Positions 11,986 through 24,600 of a stretch of DNA of 64,000 bases are shown piece after piece; the first letter of the stretch is position 1, and every line of letters starts with the position of its first letter. The stretch is from Zoroaster sp. YZ-2022 (taxonomy: Eukaryota > Echinodermata > Asteroidea > Forcipulatida > Zoroasteridae), in contig CM055819.1 of assembly GCA_029582265.1 (NCBI GenBank), positions 33,487,288-33,551,287 of the forward strand, given 5' to 3'. A model generated the notes under the pieces. That model saw nothing but the letters and a program-made list of their open reading frames with translations, ran no database searches and was not told the DNA's origin. The translations under genes were made by a program, and so were the position numbers.

Positions 11986-12999
11986 TATTTTTGTAACGGT
12001 TTAATTCTTGTTTAACTCTTCAACATAAACGCTTGTTGAAATGCATCGAGGTTCAGTCAGAATGTTTCACCCATTTTGATGTACCAAGCAATTTGTTCAA
12101 ATTGAAAAGAAAAGTATAAGTGACTCTTTAAAATATGCATGAAATTAAGTTCAGGATAACGGGCGAAGGTGGGTACGTCATTGGAGTAGTGGAATTTGCC
12201 TGCAAGCAACAAAACCAATTGCAACTTCGTGTGCTGTCAGGGGACGCGGTAAGTATTTAATAATTGACAATTTGCAAAGCGTGGAGTACATACGTAGCCT
12301 TTGCGTAGCTCGTTTTATAACATTTTATTCGAAATAAATTAACAATTATTCAAATTAAACATTTAAATTGGTATTTTTTGACCATCACTAACAATTACCC
12401 CCACAATATTATACCAAGCACTGTATTTTTTATTCTTCTGTCATCTAGTACTATAAGTAGTTTAAATGCACATCTTAAATGGTTGAAATGGTTTTCAAAG
12501 GTTGATAAGGGATTGTACCTTAATTATGGGTTTAAATAACTTGGCTCCTTGGCTAGTACGTAGAAGTTGTGTTGATTTTTGTTTCTTTTTTTTTCGCCGC
12601 AAATTGTTTGAGCAACTGTGTTGCGCCCTCTAACGGCGGCTCATAGTTTAAGATATCAAGACTAGGCCTAAACTATTATCACCATCGACAGCGGTCATTC
12701 GAGAAGTACATAACTCAGAATATAGCGCCCGTAATATTTATATGAAATATGGTCATGGTAAGTCAAACGTTTGTTGTATCCGCATTAATTAAATGTATCA
12801 ATTACTTAGTTAAAAATATATCATTACATAACCCACGGCCAAAAGCGACCAGGACTTTCTTTTTTGGTATTAGGCTCCGAGCAGGAAGAAACAATTATGT
12901 GCCGTTAGCTCAGCGAAATTGAATGTCCCCAAATATTGTGGGATGGTGACGGTAATTAAATTATAACTTGACTGATGAAGAAACGAAAAACTTTATTTT
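11986..12999. other. Unique core of the foldback element
   Basis: About 1 kb of AT-rich sequence between the arms. Its short open frames show no transposase motif. It could be a remnant of the parental element's interior or a captured filler. Confidence 0.55.
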
Positions 13000-14714
13000 T
13001 GTACATATGGATATGCCGATTGGATAATTGTATGCACTTTAATGGTCCGGCTAATTAGTGGATCGATTAATTGGGGCGCATAGATTAAAGCTAGAGATGT
13101 GATGAACACATCTATGAAGAAAAAATTTAATTTGCCATTTTATAATGGAAACATTTCGGTCAAAGATAGGTATGCCGTTCGTACATTGTACATATGGATA
13201 TGCCGATTGGATAATTGTATGCACTTTTTAATTAGTCCGGCTGGGTTAATTAGTAGATCGATTAATTGGGGGCGCTAACAGATTATAGCTAGAGATGTGT
13301 TGAACACATCTATGAAGAAAAAAGTTGCAATTTTGCCATTTTATAATGGAAACCTTTCGGTCAAAGATAGGTATGCCGTTCGTACATTGTACATATGGAT
13401 ATGCCGATTGGATAATTGTATGCACTATTTAATTAGTTCGGCTGGGTTAATTAGTGGATCGATTAATTGGGGGCGCTAACAGATTGTAGCTAGAGATGTG
13501 ATGAACACATCTATGAAGAAAAAAATTACAATTTTGCCATTTTATAATGGAAACCTATCGGTCAAAGATAGGTATGCCGTTCGTACATTGTACATGTGGA
13601 GATTCCGATTGGATAATTGTATGCATTTTTTATTAGTCGGGCGGGGCTAATTAGTGAATCGATTAATTGGGGGCGCTAATAGATTATAGCCACAGATGTG
13701 ATGAACACATCTATGAAGAAAAAAGTTGCAATTTTGCCATTTTATAATGGAAACCTTTTGGTCAAAGATAGGTATGCCGTTCGTACATTGTACATATGGA
13801 TATGCCGATTGGATAATTGTATGCACTTTTTAATTAGTCCGGCTGGGTTAATTAGTGGATCGATTAATTGGGGGCGCTAACAGATTATAGCTAGAGATGT
13901 GATGAACACATCTATGAAGAAAAAAGTTGCAATTTTGCCATTTTATAATGGAAACCTTTCGGTCAAAGATAGGTATGCCGTTCGTACATTGTACATATGG
14001 ATATGCCGATTGGATAATTGTATGCACTTTTAATTAGTCCGGCTGGGTTAATTAGTGGATCGATTAATTGGGGCGCTAACAGATTATAGCTAGAGATGTG
14101 ATGAACACATCTCTGAAGAAAAAAAATTACAATTTTGCCATTTTATAATGGAAACCTATCGGTCAAAGATAGGTATGCCGTTCGTACATTGTACATGTGG
14201 AGATTCCGATTGGATAATTGTATGCATTTTTATTAGTCGGGCGGGGCTACTAGTGAATCGATTAATTGGGGGCGCTAATAGATTATAGCCACAGATGTGA
14301 TGAACACATCTATGAAGAAAAAAGTTGCAATTTTGCCATTTTATAATGGAAACCTTTCGGTCAAAAATAGGTATGCCGTTCGTACATTGTACATATGGAT
14401 ATGCCGATTGGATAATTGTATGCACTCTTTAATTAGTCTGGCTGGGTTAATTAGTAGATCGATTAATTGGGGGCGCTAATAGATTATAGCTAGAGATGTG
14501 ATGAACACATCTGTGAAGAAAAAAATGACAATTTTGCTATTTTACGATGGAACACTTCTCGTCAAAATTGTGCCAATCATCATCGTGTATTTTTCTATGG
14601 TACTGTACGGTTACACTTAATGACGTATATTGACGGTCTTTTGCGGTATTTGAAATTCGGTGCCAGCACAAAATTTCGTGCTAGCACCAAATTCGGTGCT
14701 GACTTCAGCCTGGT
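13000..14714. repeat. Right arm of the foldback element: inverted about 201-bp units
   Basis: About eight units in the orientation opposite to the left arm (attaattgggggcgctaa at intervals of about 200 bp), ending in the terminal segment 14500-14714. That segment mirrors 7749-7960 almost base for base. No higher-order block is seen here, so the two arms evolved differently. Confidence 0.9.
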
Positions 14715-14754
14715 AGAAATCAGTATGGGATGGGGTACCGTGGTATGTTAGCAC

Positions 14755-14804
14755 CAAAGATCGTATAGCGCCGCAAGGCGCCTTGCGGCGCTATACGATC
14801 TTTG
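14755..14804. mobile_element. 50-bp perfect palindrome with 8-bp TSD GTTAGCAC
   Basis: The 25-base half site CAAAGATCGTATAGCGCCGC+AAGGC is followed directly by its exact reverse complement, with the centre between 14779 and 14780. The direct repeat GTTAGCAC lies on both sides (14747-14754 and 14805-14812). A palindrome with a target-site duplication is the signature of a MITE reduced to its two inverted repeats. The 8-bp duplication and CA..TG ends would fit hAT. Confidence 0.8.
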
Positions 14805-14812
14805 GTTAGCAC

Positions 14813-15176
14813 TACGACAACAGTCTTGAGCATGCAGGCTATGATGAAAGTGCATGGCAACTCCATGTCTTTGCGCGCGCCCTCTAACGTTATCTATCTC
14901 TGATGCGTCGTCAAAAAATCATATAAAATCATATAGGCCTACCTCATTTTTTCATATTCTGACGCTGAACTCCATGACACTCTTTTCCTATCAAACTGAA
15001 AATCATTTTTATTGATTTTACTTGGATATAATTATGTTTTATTGTCACGTAGGCCTACATACCGGTACCACAAACCATGGAGGAAGAAAGAGAGCACAAA
15101 CCAACAAACCATGGACAAACAAAAACAATAACATTGTTGAACTTTGACCTAAAAGTAGAACCAAAATGGTAGACAA
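14813..15176 (+). other. 5' flank of SPSB3
   Basis: No repeat boundary recognised. This should contain the SPSB3 promoter or 5' untranslated region, but I see no convincing core promoter element. Confidence 0.35.
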
Positions 15177-15649
15177 ATGCAATGCAGACTTGGTGAATTT
15201 TTAACTGGTTGTAATCTGATGCGCTTTCCAAGAATGACGAATAATACGACAAAGAACGCTAGCGAAGAGACATCACGTAAACCTTCAGAAATATCAGAAA
15301 CAGTCTGCCAACCGAAACCACCAAAACGAGCTCGAACACAAAGCAAAGACGTTACAGAAGGGTCGCTGCCGGACTGCGAGGCCATGGCGACTGGCCTGGC
15401 TTCGCTGCGAGACTTTGGTGATGGTACGCGAGCAGCGGCGTCGGTGGCGGGCGACTGGCAAGTCCGCCAAAGCTCACCAGGCCCAGTAGGAGAAACGACC
15501 CCAAGGACAAGCGGTGAAGTAGAGGCCCTTGAATGTTCCCATACTCTCACAGATGATAACGATGATGATGATGACGACGGGGAGAGGGGATGTAACAGTG
15601 TACATGAAATCGCAGGCCAAACCAAAAACTCATCCAGCTGCTCGTTTAG
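15177..15649 (+). CDS. SPSB3: SPSB3 exon 1 (N-terminal low-complexity region)
   Basis: Open for 157 codons and ends at a good donor (CGTTTA then gtgagt) in phase 1, exactly what exon 2 needs (A + GA gives Arg). It contains a basic patch (PKPPKRARTQSK) and an acidic run (DDNDDDDDDGERG). The true start may be the Met at 15177, 15219 or 15234. Assignment to SPSB3 rests on phase, strand and position, because this part of the family is not conserved. Confidence 0.65.
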
Positions 15650-18600
15650 TGAGTAGCCCAATTTTCTTATCAATGATCTGCATGTACGGAAAGAATGTCA
15701 AACCCAACCGCCACTTGTTGTGCACAATGTCTATATAAGCATTTGTTTTTAGCAGATGATAAAATGACCAACATCTCACTGGATACAGTGCATACATTCA
15801 TTGCTCAAAATCTCCTAAAATATCGTTTTGAATCTTAACTTGATTACACTTTTTCTCTCAAGTGTGTCATCTTTTAAGGAAAATCTGTGATATTTGTCAT
15901 AATTGGATCGAAAAGTGGCAGTTGTATTCTACTAGGCTTGGGCGATATTGATTTTTTTCATCCACGATATATCGTCAAACATATATCGTGATTTACGATA
16001 ATATCGTGATTATTTTTTTTCACGCATGAGTATTTTAGAGCCGATAATAACAGGAATGTACCCATATACACGCGTCACAATAAATTGCCAGTGCTTACCT
16101 GAGAGACATGTGGAATCGCGCTATTCACGAGTGCACCATGGCTATTGGCAAATTCGTTTGCGTAATAATTATGTGGGACGATTACTGCGTCAAGCGTCCC
16201 AATCAAATCATCAGCCCGAGTTCATGTGACTCGCGTTCCACATGACTATGTCATACTATAAACACGTGACTAGGTTTATTCCTGCATAGTCTAGTACCGT
16301 GGAGAATTAAACCATGTGATTGTGACATGTCATTTGCACTTCGGAAAATGTGACCGAGTATGGATTGTACACTATTTTAAATATACGTCACATGGTTTAT
16401 CAAGAGTAGTGTATGTGTTTTGTCACGAGACAAGAGTCCCAGTATGGTAAAATAGAATAGTGTCCTAATCCCCCAACTTTGATCAAGCCACTGTCGATCC
16501 ATGCTTTGATTTATTTCATGACTAATGTGAGCACAGAGCACCTGCAATTACTGCAAATTGTTATTTTGTTGTCAATTTGTCTACACATTGTTGGATCAAA
16601 TACCCCATTCAATCCCCAACACTTAATCCATCTGAATAGACTTCTTTTTGAGTGGCGGTGGATTTTAAACAATGCCCTGTCAGGCGGCTCCTTTGTGATA
16701 TGACAGTCGGCTTACCACAGAAGTAGTTTGATTTTGTTTCTCACTTCCGAAAGCTGAAAAGACTTCCCTAAGTTTTTTCCATGGAATTTCTGACCCGACT
16801 GACAATCGAGGATTTTTTTTTAATCGCGATATATTTTTTTTCATCGCGATTTTTCCAATATCTCGATAATTTGAAAAGTTCTCGATTTCATAATCGAATA
16901 AAAAAAATATCGCGATATTCGATATTATCGTGTCATCGCCCAAGCCTATATTCTACATTCTTTCCACATGTAACGTTACATGTAGCATCTGTCTAAGTTG
17001 TCAGGTTAGCTTCTTGCTAGCATGCATGGCCCTTAGCTGATAATACAAAAGAGATATGAATGAATAAGCCTGGATTGGCTAGTCTTTTTTAGCCATGGGG
17101 ACTTGGACATGGACTTGAATAACCATATACCCCATTCTAGGACCAATACACTGGACATCCCTCCGTGTCCTTGGCCATAGTCCCACATGTGCAATAAAGT
17201 GGCGCTTATTTCAAAAGCATTCTTGGGATTTATTTGTGTACACGTGTGTCATTGTCATAATTTTACGAAAGTGAACCGCCATTTATGTACAAAAAAACTA
17301 CAATAGTTTATTTTATGACAGTTGTCTGCTTGGATAAAAGTACCTCATCACCAAGTGCATTAACCCTAACCCTCCAGGGTATTTTGGCTAGAAACCCTGC
17401 CAGACGCATCAGATTGCATCGTTTGTCAAAGTGACTTGGCTGCCCAGTGCAGCAAGATCCATCTGGTCACAAATCTCAAGGCCGAACTGCCTCAGAGTCT
17501 GTGGTCACCAAACGCAGCAGGATACAACTCTGGCATTGTTCAATGGGACCAGCTCTCAATAGCCTCAGACTTGGCTGCTTATGCACTGGTGTTGACAGCT
17601 GAATGCATCAAAGTGCACCACACTTTTCCACCTGATGCACTGTGCTGCGTCTGGCAGGGTTAGGGTTAAGCCAGATCAAAAGTTTTTAAAAAATGCCAAT
17701 TTTTGTGTACAGTGGGGCTAGGGACAAGGATACGGAGGGATGTCTGGCAGTGTATTGGGCCTAAGCCTAGAATGGGGCTAGAATAAACCGTGTGTTAGTG
17801 ATGACTTGAAATCAGGCTTGACCATTGACACAAGGTTTATGATTCAGACATGCTGGCAAAAACATTAAATAAGGAATAAATTATCACAGTTTTTCATAAA
17901 CGTTACTTGGTGTTAAGTTGGTGACATTTTATGCAGTTCAGCATAGAAATAATACTATTTCAGGATGGTTATTTTAGGAAATGTTTTAAGGAAACAATTT
18001 AAAATAATATTTTGCCTTTGAGAAAGAAGCTACTAAACGTAAGGCCAATAACCGTTATTTTGCATACATGTCCTTCAGGTTGGTAAGCAGTCTGCAACAG
18101 CTAATTACGTGCACAGAGCAAATTCAACATGGCTGATTGGTGGATTATATTGGCTACTAAATTCATTAACCCTCCTACTCTAGGTGCACTTTAGTGGGAA
18201 GTTACTATAGTGGTCAAAACCAGTCAATTGACCGTTTTTGACTATTGAATCAACTGTGCACACATGGGCACTGGTGACTTGTTTTGACCATTTAGGTAAC
18301 TGCCACACACTGTGCTATGACTGCTGGTGACTGATAAGATCATTATCAGCTTCTGGGGATCACTGACTTGTTTTGACTGAAAAAACAATGATAGGGTGCT
18401 GGAGGCTGACAGTTGTTGACTGATAAATCAATGCAGGGACACTTAGGCTAGGAGTCAATGACTTGTTTTGACTGATAAATTAATTTCTTTTGACCAAAGT
18501 GCTTATATCAGTCCAAAACGTTGACTCATTTTGACGACCATCCACATTACATGTACCAATTAAAAACAGTCACCTCATTTTGTCCAAAGTGCCTTTACCA

Positions 18601-21600
18601 GTCGAAAATGGTCGACTCATATTGACCACCTTCAACATTGCATGATAATGCTTTTACCACTACCAGTCAAAAACAGTCGACTGTTTTTGACTGATTGATG
18701 TACTTGCTACACATTAGGTTTGACAGTGTTTGACCAGTAAGTGCTGTAGATATACACTGGCATGAACTTTGAAATTTTGACTGATTTTGACCCTTGTAGT
18801 AGTAGGAGGGTTAATAGGTTTAAACATGATATCACCTATAACCAAGCCGTTTTTCCGGTTCCAAGTCATTTGTGATCATTTCTAAGAGTAAGACATGAAA
18901 TACACCATGTCTGGCATGGTGAATCTATATCTTGTACAGATTTCTTCATCATTTAAATTATCAACAGAGGATTTTTTCCACAGCAAGAAGCAACAACCAT
19001 TTTGTCTTCATGTATATAAAAATACATATGAGATAAGACGACTCACAACCCCATCGGCTGCAGTCCCTGTTTCGGACTTCCCACACAAAACCACTATACA
19101 GAATTCTACCTCCATGCTTACACATAACCTGTATCCTAAAAAATCCCTCAGGATTAAAGCAATGGAGTAATTGTACACAGGAGTAATGCACACATGTGTT
19201 TCTAATCTGCGATACATGTACATGGCCAGGGACCCTCCCTGCATGCATGGAGCAATAAACAGTGTCCACTGACCCAAGCACTGACCTTGCAATCACAACA
19301 AACATGGATGCACATGTACCATGGAAAGGCAAGTATGCCTAATAACCTCAATCCTCCAAAATCCTTCACTTTAACAAAGAGCATGTAGCATGTAGCCCCA
19401 ATCCTTCAAAATCCTTCACTTTAGCAAAGAGGATTTTGGAGGATTTGGGAAGGTTAGGGATATTCTAAATGTTAATAACGCAACATAATGAGTTGAAACA
19501 TTAGCTGTTTTATTTTATTCACTTGAAAAGAGCCACAGCAAAAAAATGACAGTTTACTATGTAATGTAATGCTCACTTTCCCTTTAAACCATATTCATCA
19601 TCCCATGCCAACTACATTGTATGACCTTTTGACTAGTAGCCTTGTTCTTTCATTGACCTTATCAAACCATTGAACCATTACCTGTAACCGTGTAAATAAA
19701 CAGAATTTTGGATGTGTATTTCACCTTTTGACTAGATATTCGGAAATCACTTAGTACGCAGTGCTTCATACATGTACATACATACATGTACATACATACA
19801 TGCATGTACTTCCGTGTATGTACACCCGATGCAATAATTTCATCAAACTTTGATCTATAGATATTCGCAGAAGTTTATTACCAACATGAAGTGTGCCAGC
19901 CTGCAATAATCCATACCACGGCATTGTGCTCCAAATGCATGCATGCACAACAATCTTGGTTACGGGTTTTGCTCCCCCTGCCCGGCCTGCCATGGGGCAT
20001 CATGGGATAGGCTTTCCACGTGGCTTGTTTTGCTGGGCTTACTGCACTGGGCAATAGCTGTGACTTTGCTGTGTTGTACTGTAGTGTACCACGACTAATA
20101 CATGTGTGCACAGAAGTTCATCATGCTAAAATATTCATGAAATTCAGGATGGGTAAAACTTGTAGCTTTGCATGGTGAGGATGATAAGTAAGACTAATTG
20201 CGGTGACACCATGTGGAATCTCAATTGAGTAGTAATTAGTTCTGAAAAGAACTGGAGGTACAACTCGACGTTTCGATCAGTATGCTCTGATCGTCCTCAG
20301 GAGAATGATCAGAGGACGATCAGAGCATACTGATCGAAACGTCGAGTTGTACCTCCAGTTCTTTTCAGAACTAATTACTACTCAATTGAGATTCCACATG
20401 GTGTCACCGCAATTAGTCTTACTTAAATTCAGGATGCTTCATTTACATCCCACAATGCCCTATTGCCCATGACCCTAACCACGCTCAATGCAACATGCAA
20501 CAAATGTAAAAAGTTGTCGCATCTTGTTGCCCTTCAGCAGAGAACAAAAGAACCACCAACCAGCTGGTGAATCTTGCTGCTTGCATTTATTTTGCATTTT
20601 CAAGCATTCCCAGGTCAAATAAAGGGTGAATGAACTTTCCAAACCTAGTGCAAACCTAATATGTCTTTCAACCAATGGCAATGAAGGAGTATCTAACTGG
20701 AGGTGACTTGGGATCATGTGGAAGGTAAAAAAAATCATGAATATTCATTTTTGTGTGGAGGTTTTTCCACACAGTCGTGCCCAGCAGGGTTAACCCTAAC
20801 TCCCTAGACAACAAAGGCAGTTGGAGGATTTTGAAGGATTTTTATTGTTCAGTAACACTGCTTAGGGAGTTAGGGTTAAGAAGACTGCATACTTCTCTGT
20901 TGTTGCATTTTGTTCAGCAGGATGTCTGTGAAATACCTGCAGGGGATATGGTGAATGAGGATTATGTAATATGAGGAAACCCAAACAGCTGTTTTATGAG
21001 ATTAAGTCATGAGTGACTTCTGCATGTTGACTACTTACAGTACACAAGTACATTATGGGCTGACTCAGTGGCCATATCACTACCAGTATGAATTAGCATT
21101 GTTTAGCGTCCACAATATGTCATCCATTTTTCACTGATGATTGCTCATTTGAGAAATTATCTGACTAGAGATGCCATGATGACTGGCCTATTGGACATTA
21201 TCCGAGAGTACATCTTCAAGATAACGACTGCATTGTGCAATCTAGCAGCCCAGAATCGGAAGGACAACTACTGTTCTGGATTAGACGTTTTGGAAGCATC
21301 ACATGCAAATACACTTTGTTGTGATGGGATAGTACAAACCGATGGTAGTTCCTTCCTTCGTGGTATTGTTGAGGACAGTATTGTGTCATTACATGACTTG
21401 AAGTGGCAAAGTAAGGACATGTGTATGTTTAGTTGTCTTGTAAGTGAAAAAAAAAATACACAGTGAAGATGGGATCATAGAGATGGGATGTAGACAGGTT
21501 CTGGTATAGACTAATCCGTCGACCAGTTCACCACCAGTGAAATACGTGATGCTTGTATGTACACATTTATTGGAACCAGACCAAATTTCCCATACACAAA

Positions 21601-24600
21601 GTATGGTGGCTATAGGGCAAATGTTCATGTCCCTATGTGAAAAAGTCACTGCAGAATTCCAATCAGCAATTTTGGCTGCAATTAGACATCGTTTCATAGC
21701 ACAAAAAAAGAAAACTAAAAATGCAGATGTGGTCTGAGGCAACGTGCGCGGAGACCAGAAACCGGATACTTTTTTGGGGGGCCTTAATAATGGTACTCTT
21801 TCCTAAATTCCATGTTAGAATGAATACAACAAATCTGAATACATTTTCACTATGGATTCATTGATGACACAAGGTAATAAACTGAAACTCATTTCTTTTT
21901 AGTTGGTTGTCTTGATCCTAACCACCCCAAACCATTCAAACTCCAACAGCAGGGTTTGTTGGATTCTGATGGACTCAGTACTGTATAGCCCACACAGGGA
22001 TACTTTGCATGGTGCTGGGTGCCCAAATACAAGTACTGTTTGTGCATGATGTTGGATTTTGGTGGATTGAGGAAGGTTCTTAGCCAAAATATCTAGGGGG
22101 TTAGGGTTAATTCAAAGAGAAGCAGCATACTCATAAAGAAGTAGTTTTGTCGACGTTCCCTTAAAAAAACATATTTCTGGATGAGTTGTGAATAACAAGT
22201 TTGTATTTCTTCTTTCAATTTCCATAGGACAAGAGTGGATTTGGAACGAGTCCGAAATGTCAGAAGCCTGTGTCCACGTACAGGGGCATAAAGGGGCACA
22301 GGTATGTTTTCATCAAGACTACAGCTGTGGAACTGCAGCAGCACGAGGACTGCAACCGATGTCCGAGGGTCAACACTTCTGGGAGATTAAGATGGATTCT
22401 CCAGTCTATGGAACAGCTATGGTAATCTTCATGGTCATTATCAGTTGCACAATAATTAAAGGGGAAGTATCGTCATGATCAAAGCAGACTTTCAACGGGC
22501 CATGGAATCAGTGTCTTAGTGTAAGATGAACATATCGACTGAAAATTACTGGCTCATTTATGCAGAAAAAACAGTAATATGATCTTATAATGTGGGGTAT
22601 TATTTTCAGTCACTGAGTTAATCTAAAGCTAGCACTCTGATTCCATGCCCTGTCGATTGTGACGATGTTGTCCCTTTAAACAACCAACCTGTGAAAGTTT
22701 CAAATTTGAAGTTATCACAACATTCGTCAAAAGAAGTCGGTATTGATCTCGTATTGATCTCATAGAGTGAACTTAAAGTTAACGGCAATCATTTCATTTT
22801 TCTTAGAAATTATTGCAAGTCAGACAAAACTATTTTGATTGATTGATACTACATTACACTGCGCTACAGTAAAATTTACAGTAAGCTTTGGCAATAACAC
22901 GATAATATCGAATATCGCGATTAAAAAGATATGTGATATCGTGATAAAAGAAAATCACCATTTGTGAGTCAAGTAAGAAATTCCATGGAAACAAAATTAG
23001 AACAGTCTTTTCAGCTTTCGGAAGTGACAAACAAAAGCGAACTACATTTGTACTTCAGAAGTACATATACACTATGCAAATGAATTTACGATTTATTGTG
23101 ACGCTTGTAGAGGGGTACCTGTGGTTATCGGCTCTAAAGCAATCATGCATGAATGAAAAAAAAATAATCGTGATACTATCGAAAGTCGCGATATATGTTT
23201 GCCGATATATTGTGAATGAACAAAATTGATATCGCCCAAGCTTTAATTAACAATTTCATTCAACAATTTTATCATTTTGGACTTTCCAACACCTTAACCC
23301 TCCTATGCCCATGCTGAAATTTGGCCCAGTCAGCACGGCACCCACAGACACTCACTTAGAGTATTTTTGGTTGCATTGCCAATAGGTCAAACCACAGAGT
23401 CACACATGTGTATGTACTGTCGAGTGGTTTTGGTTTGACCTATCCTAGCCACATGTCCTTGCATTTATTTGAGTGCACTGCACAAAGTCAATGGGTTAAG
23501 AGAGACATACAAATTTTGAGTGTCTTTGAGTGTTAAACCTATAGGAGGGTTAATGTACCTTTACAGAAAAACGGTGTTTCATTTTTTTGTTATTGAACAA
23601 TTTTCTGGGGATGATCATTGGTTCATTTGGCATGTATCATCAGTGGCGTAACTATGGGGGAACGTGCCCCCTCCAGCCGAGGTCTGTGCCCCCCCCCCGG
23701 GTGCCCCCATTCAGAATTTTGAAAAAATAGGTCCTTATTTAAGACTTCAGGATTCAAGTATTGACATGCACCCCTAGAAAAAGTGGCGCCTAGTGTCCCC
23801 CTTGTGTCCCCCTTAGTTCCCCCCAGTGCCCCCCTTAGTGCCCTCTGAAAATTGGACCCGAGTTAATTACACCACTGTGTATCATACAATGGCAGTACAG
23901 AATACAGAATCTGTAAAGCACACCAGACTCACACAATGTGAACAAAGACCGGTTCATACAAGAACTAAAACAGGAATGCAAATATTGCGGATTGATGGAA
24001 TAAAACTTACTCGCTTTAACAACAAGCCTTTAAAGCCAGTATACACAAATGGGTAAAATGTCTGTAAATGCATCCATACTGTATATAAGAATCAATATTG
24101 TGATACAGTCTGGCACAAAGGCCTCCTACTTAAACTCACAAAGGCGCTCCCTGCCTGGGCAACGGCAATAATACAAACTCTGCTGACAAACCGGAGGTTC
24201 AGAGTTCACCTTGGTCAGAACACGAGCGCATGGAGAAGACAGACAAACGGACTCCCACAAGGCTCAGTTCTAGCTCCAACTCTGTTCAATCTCTACACAA
24301 ATGACCTACCCTCCACCAAATCTCGCAAATTCATCTATGCAGATGACATCGGTCTGGCATTTCAAGCACCAGACTTTGATGAACTGGAACGGGTGCTCAC
24401 TGATGACCTTGCCAAACTGGACCAGTTCTGCAGAACCTGGCGCCTAAAACCAAGTCCAGCAAAACTGTTTCAGTGTATTCCACCTCCACAGCATAAAAGC
24501 TGCCAGAGAACTAAACATCTATCTGGGCGGACTCAAGCTGAAGCATGCCTCCAATCCAACCTACCTGGGAGTGACCCTTGACAGGACCCTATCCTTCAAG

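Larger units (their letters stand above)
7749..14714. mobile_element. Foldback transposon, 6,966 bp, TSD AGAAATCAG
   Basis: The termini are ACCAGACTGAAGTCAGCACC and the inverted GGTGCTGACTTCAGCCTGGT (one mismatch). Immediately outside is the perfect 9-bp direct repeat AGAAATCAG (7740-7748 and 14715-14723). Both arms consist largely of about 201-bp tandem units in opposite orientation (about 17 left, 8 right) around a roughly 1-kb unique core. This is foldback architecture, as in Drosophila FB and sea-urchin TU elements. A 9-bp duplication is what MULE/NOF-FB elements make, so I infer a MULE-type origin. There is no transposase, so it would move only in trans. Confidence 0.88.

Noticed and set aside
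17360..17370. TTAACCCTAACCC runs as interstitial telomere repeats
   Set aside because: They recur at many places only as the ends of TTAA-flanked MITEs, and an empty site in the other copy shows insertion of a bounded element.
18961..19384. Overlapping minus-strand frames of 60-123 codons
   Set aside because: They cover a dispersed repeat also present at 37.2 kb, with no recognisable domain or splice context.
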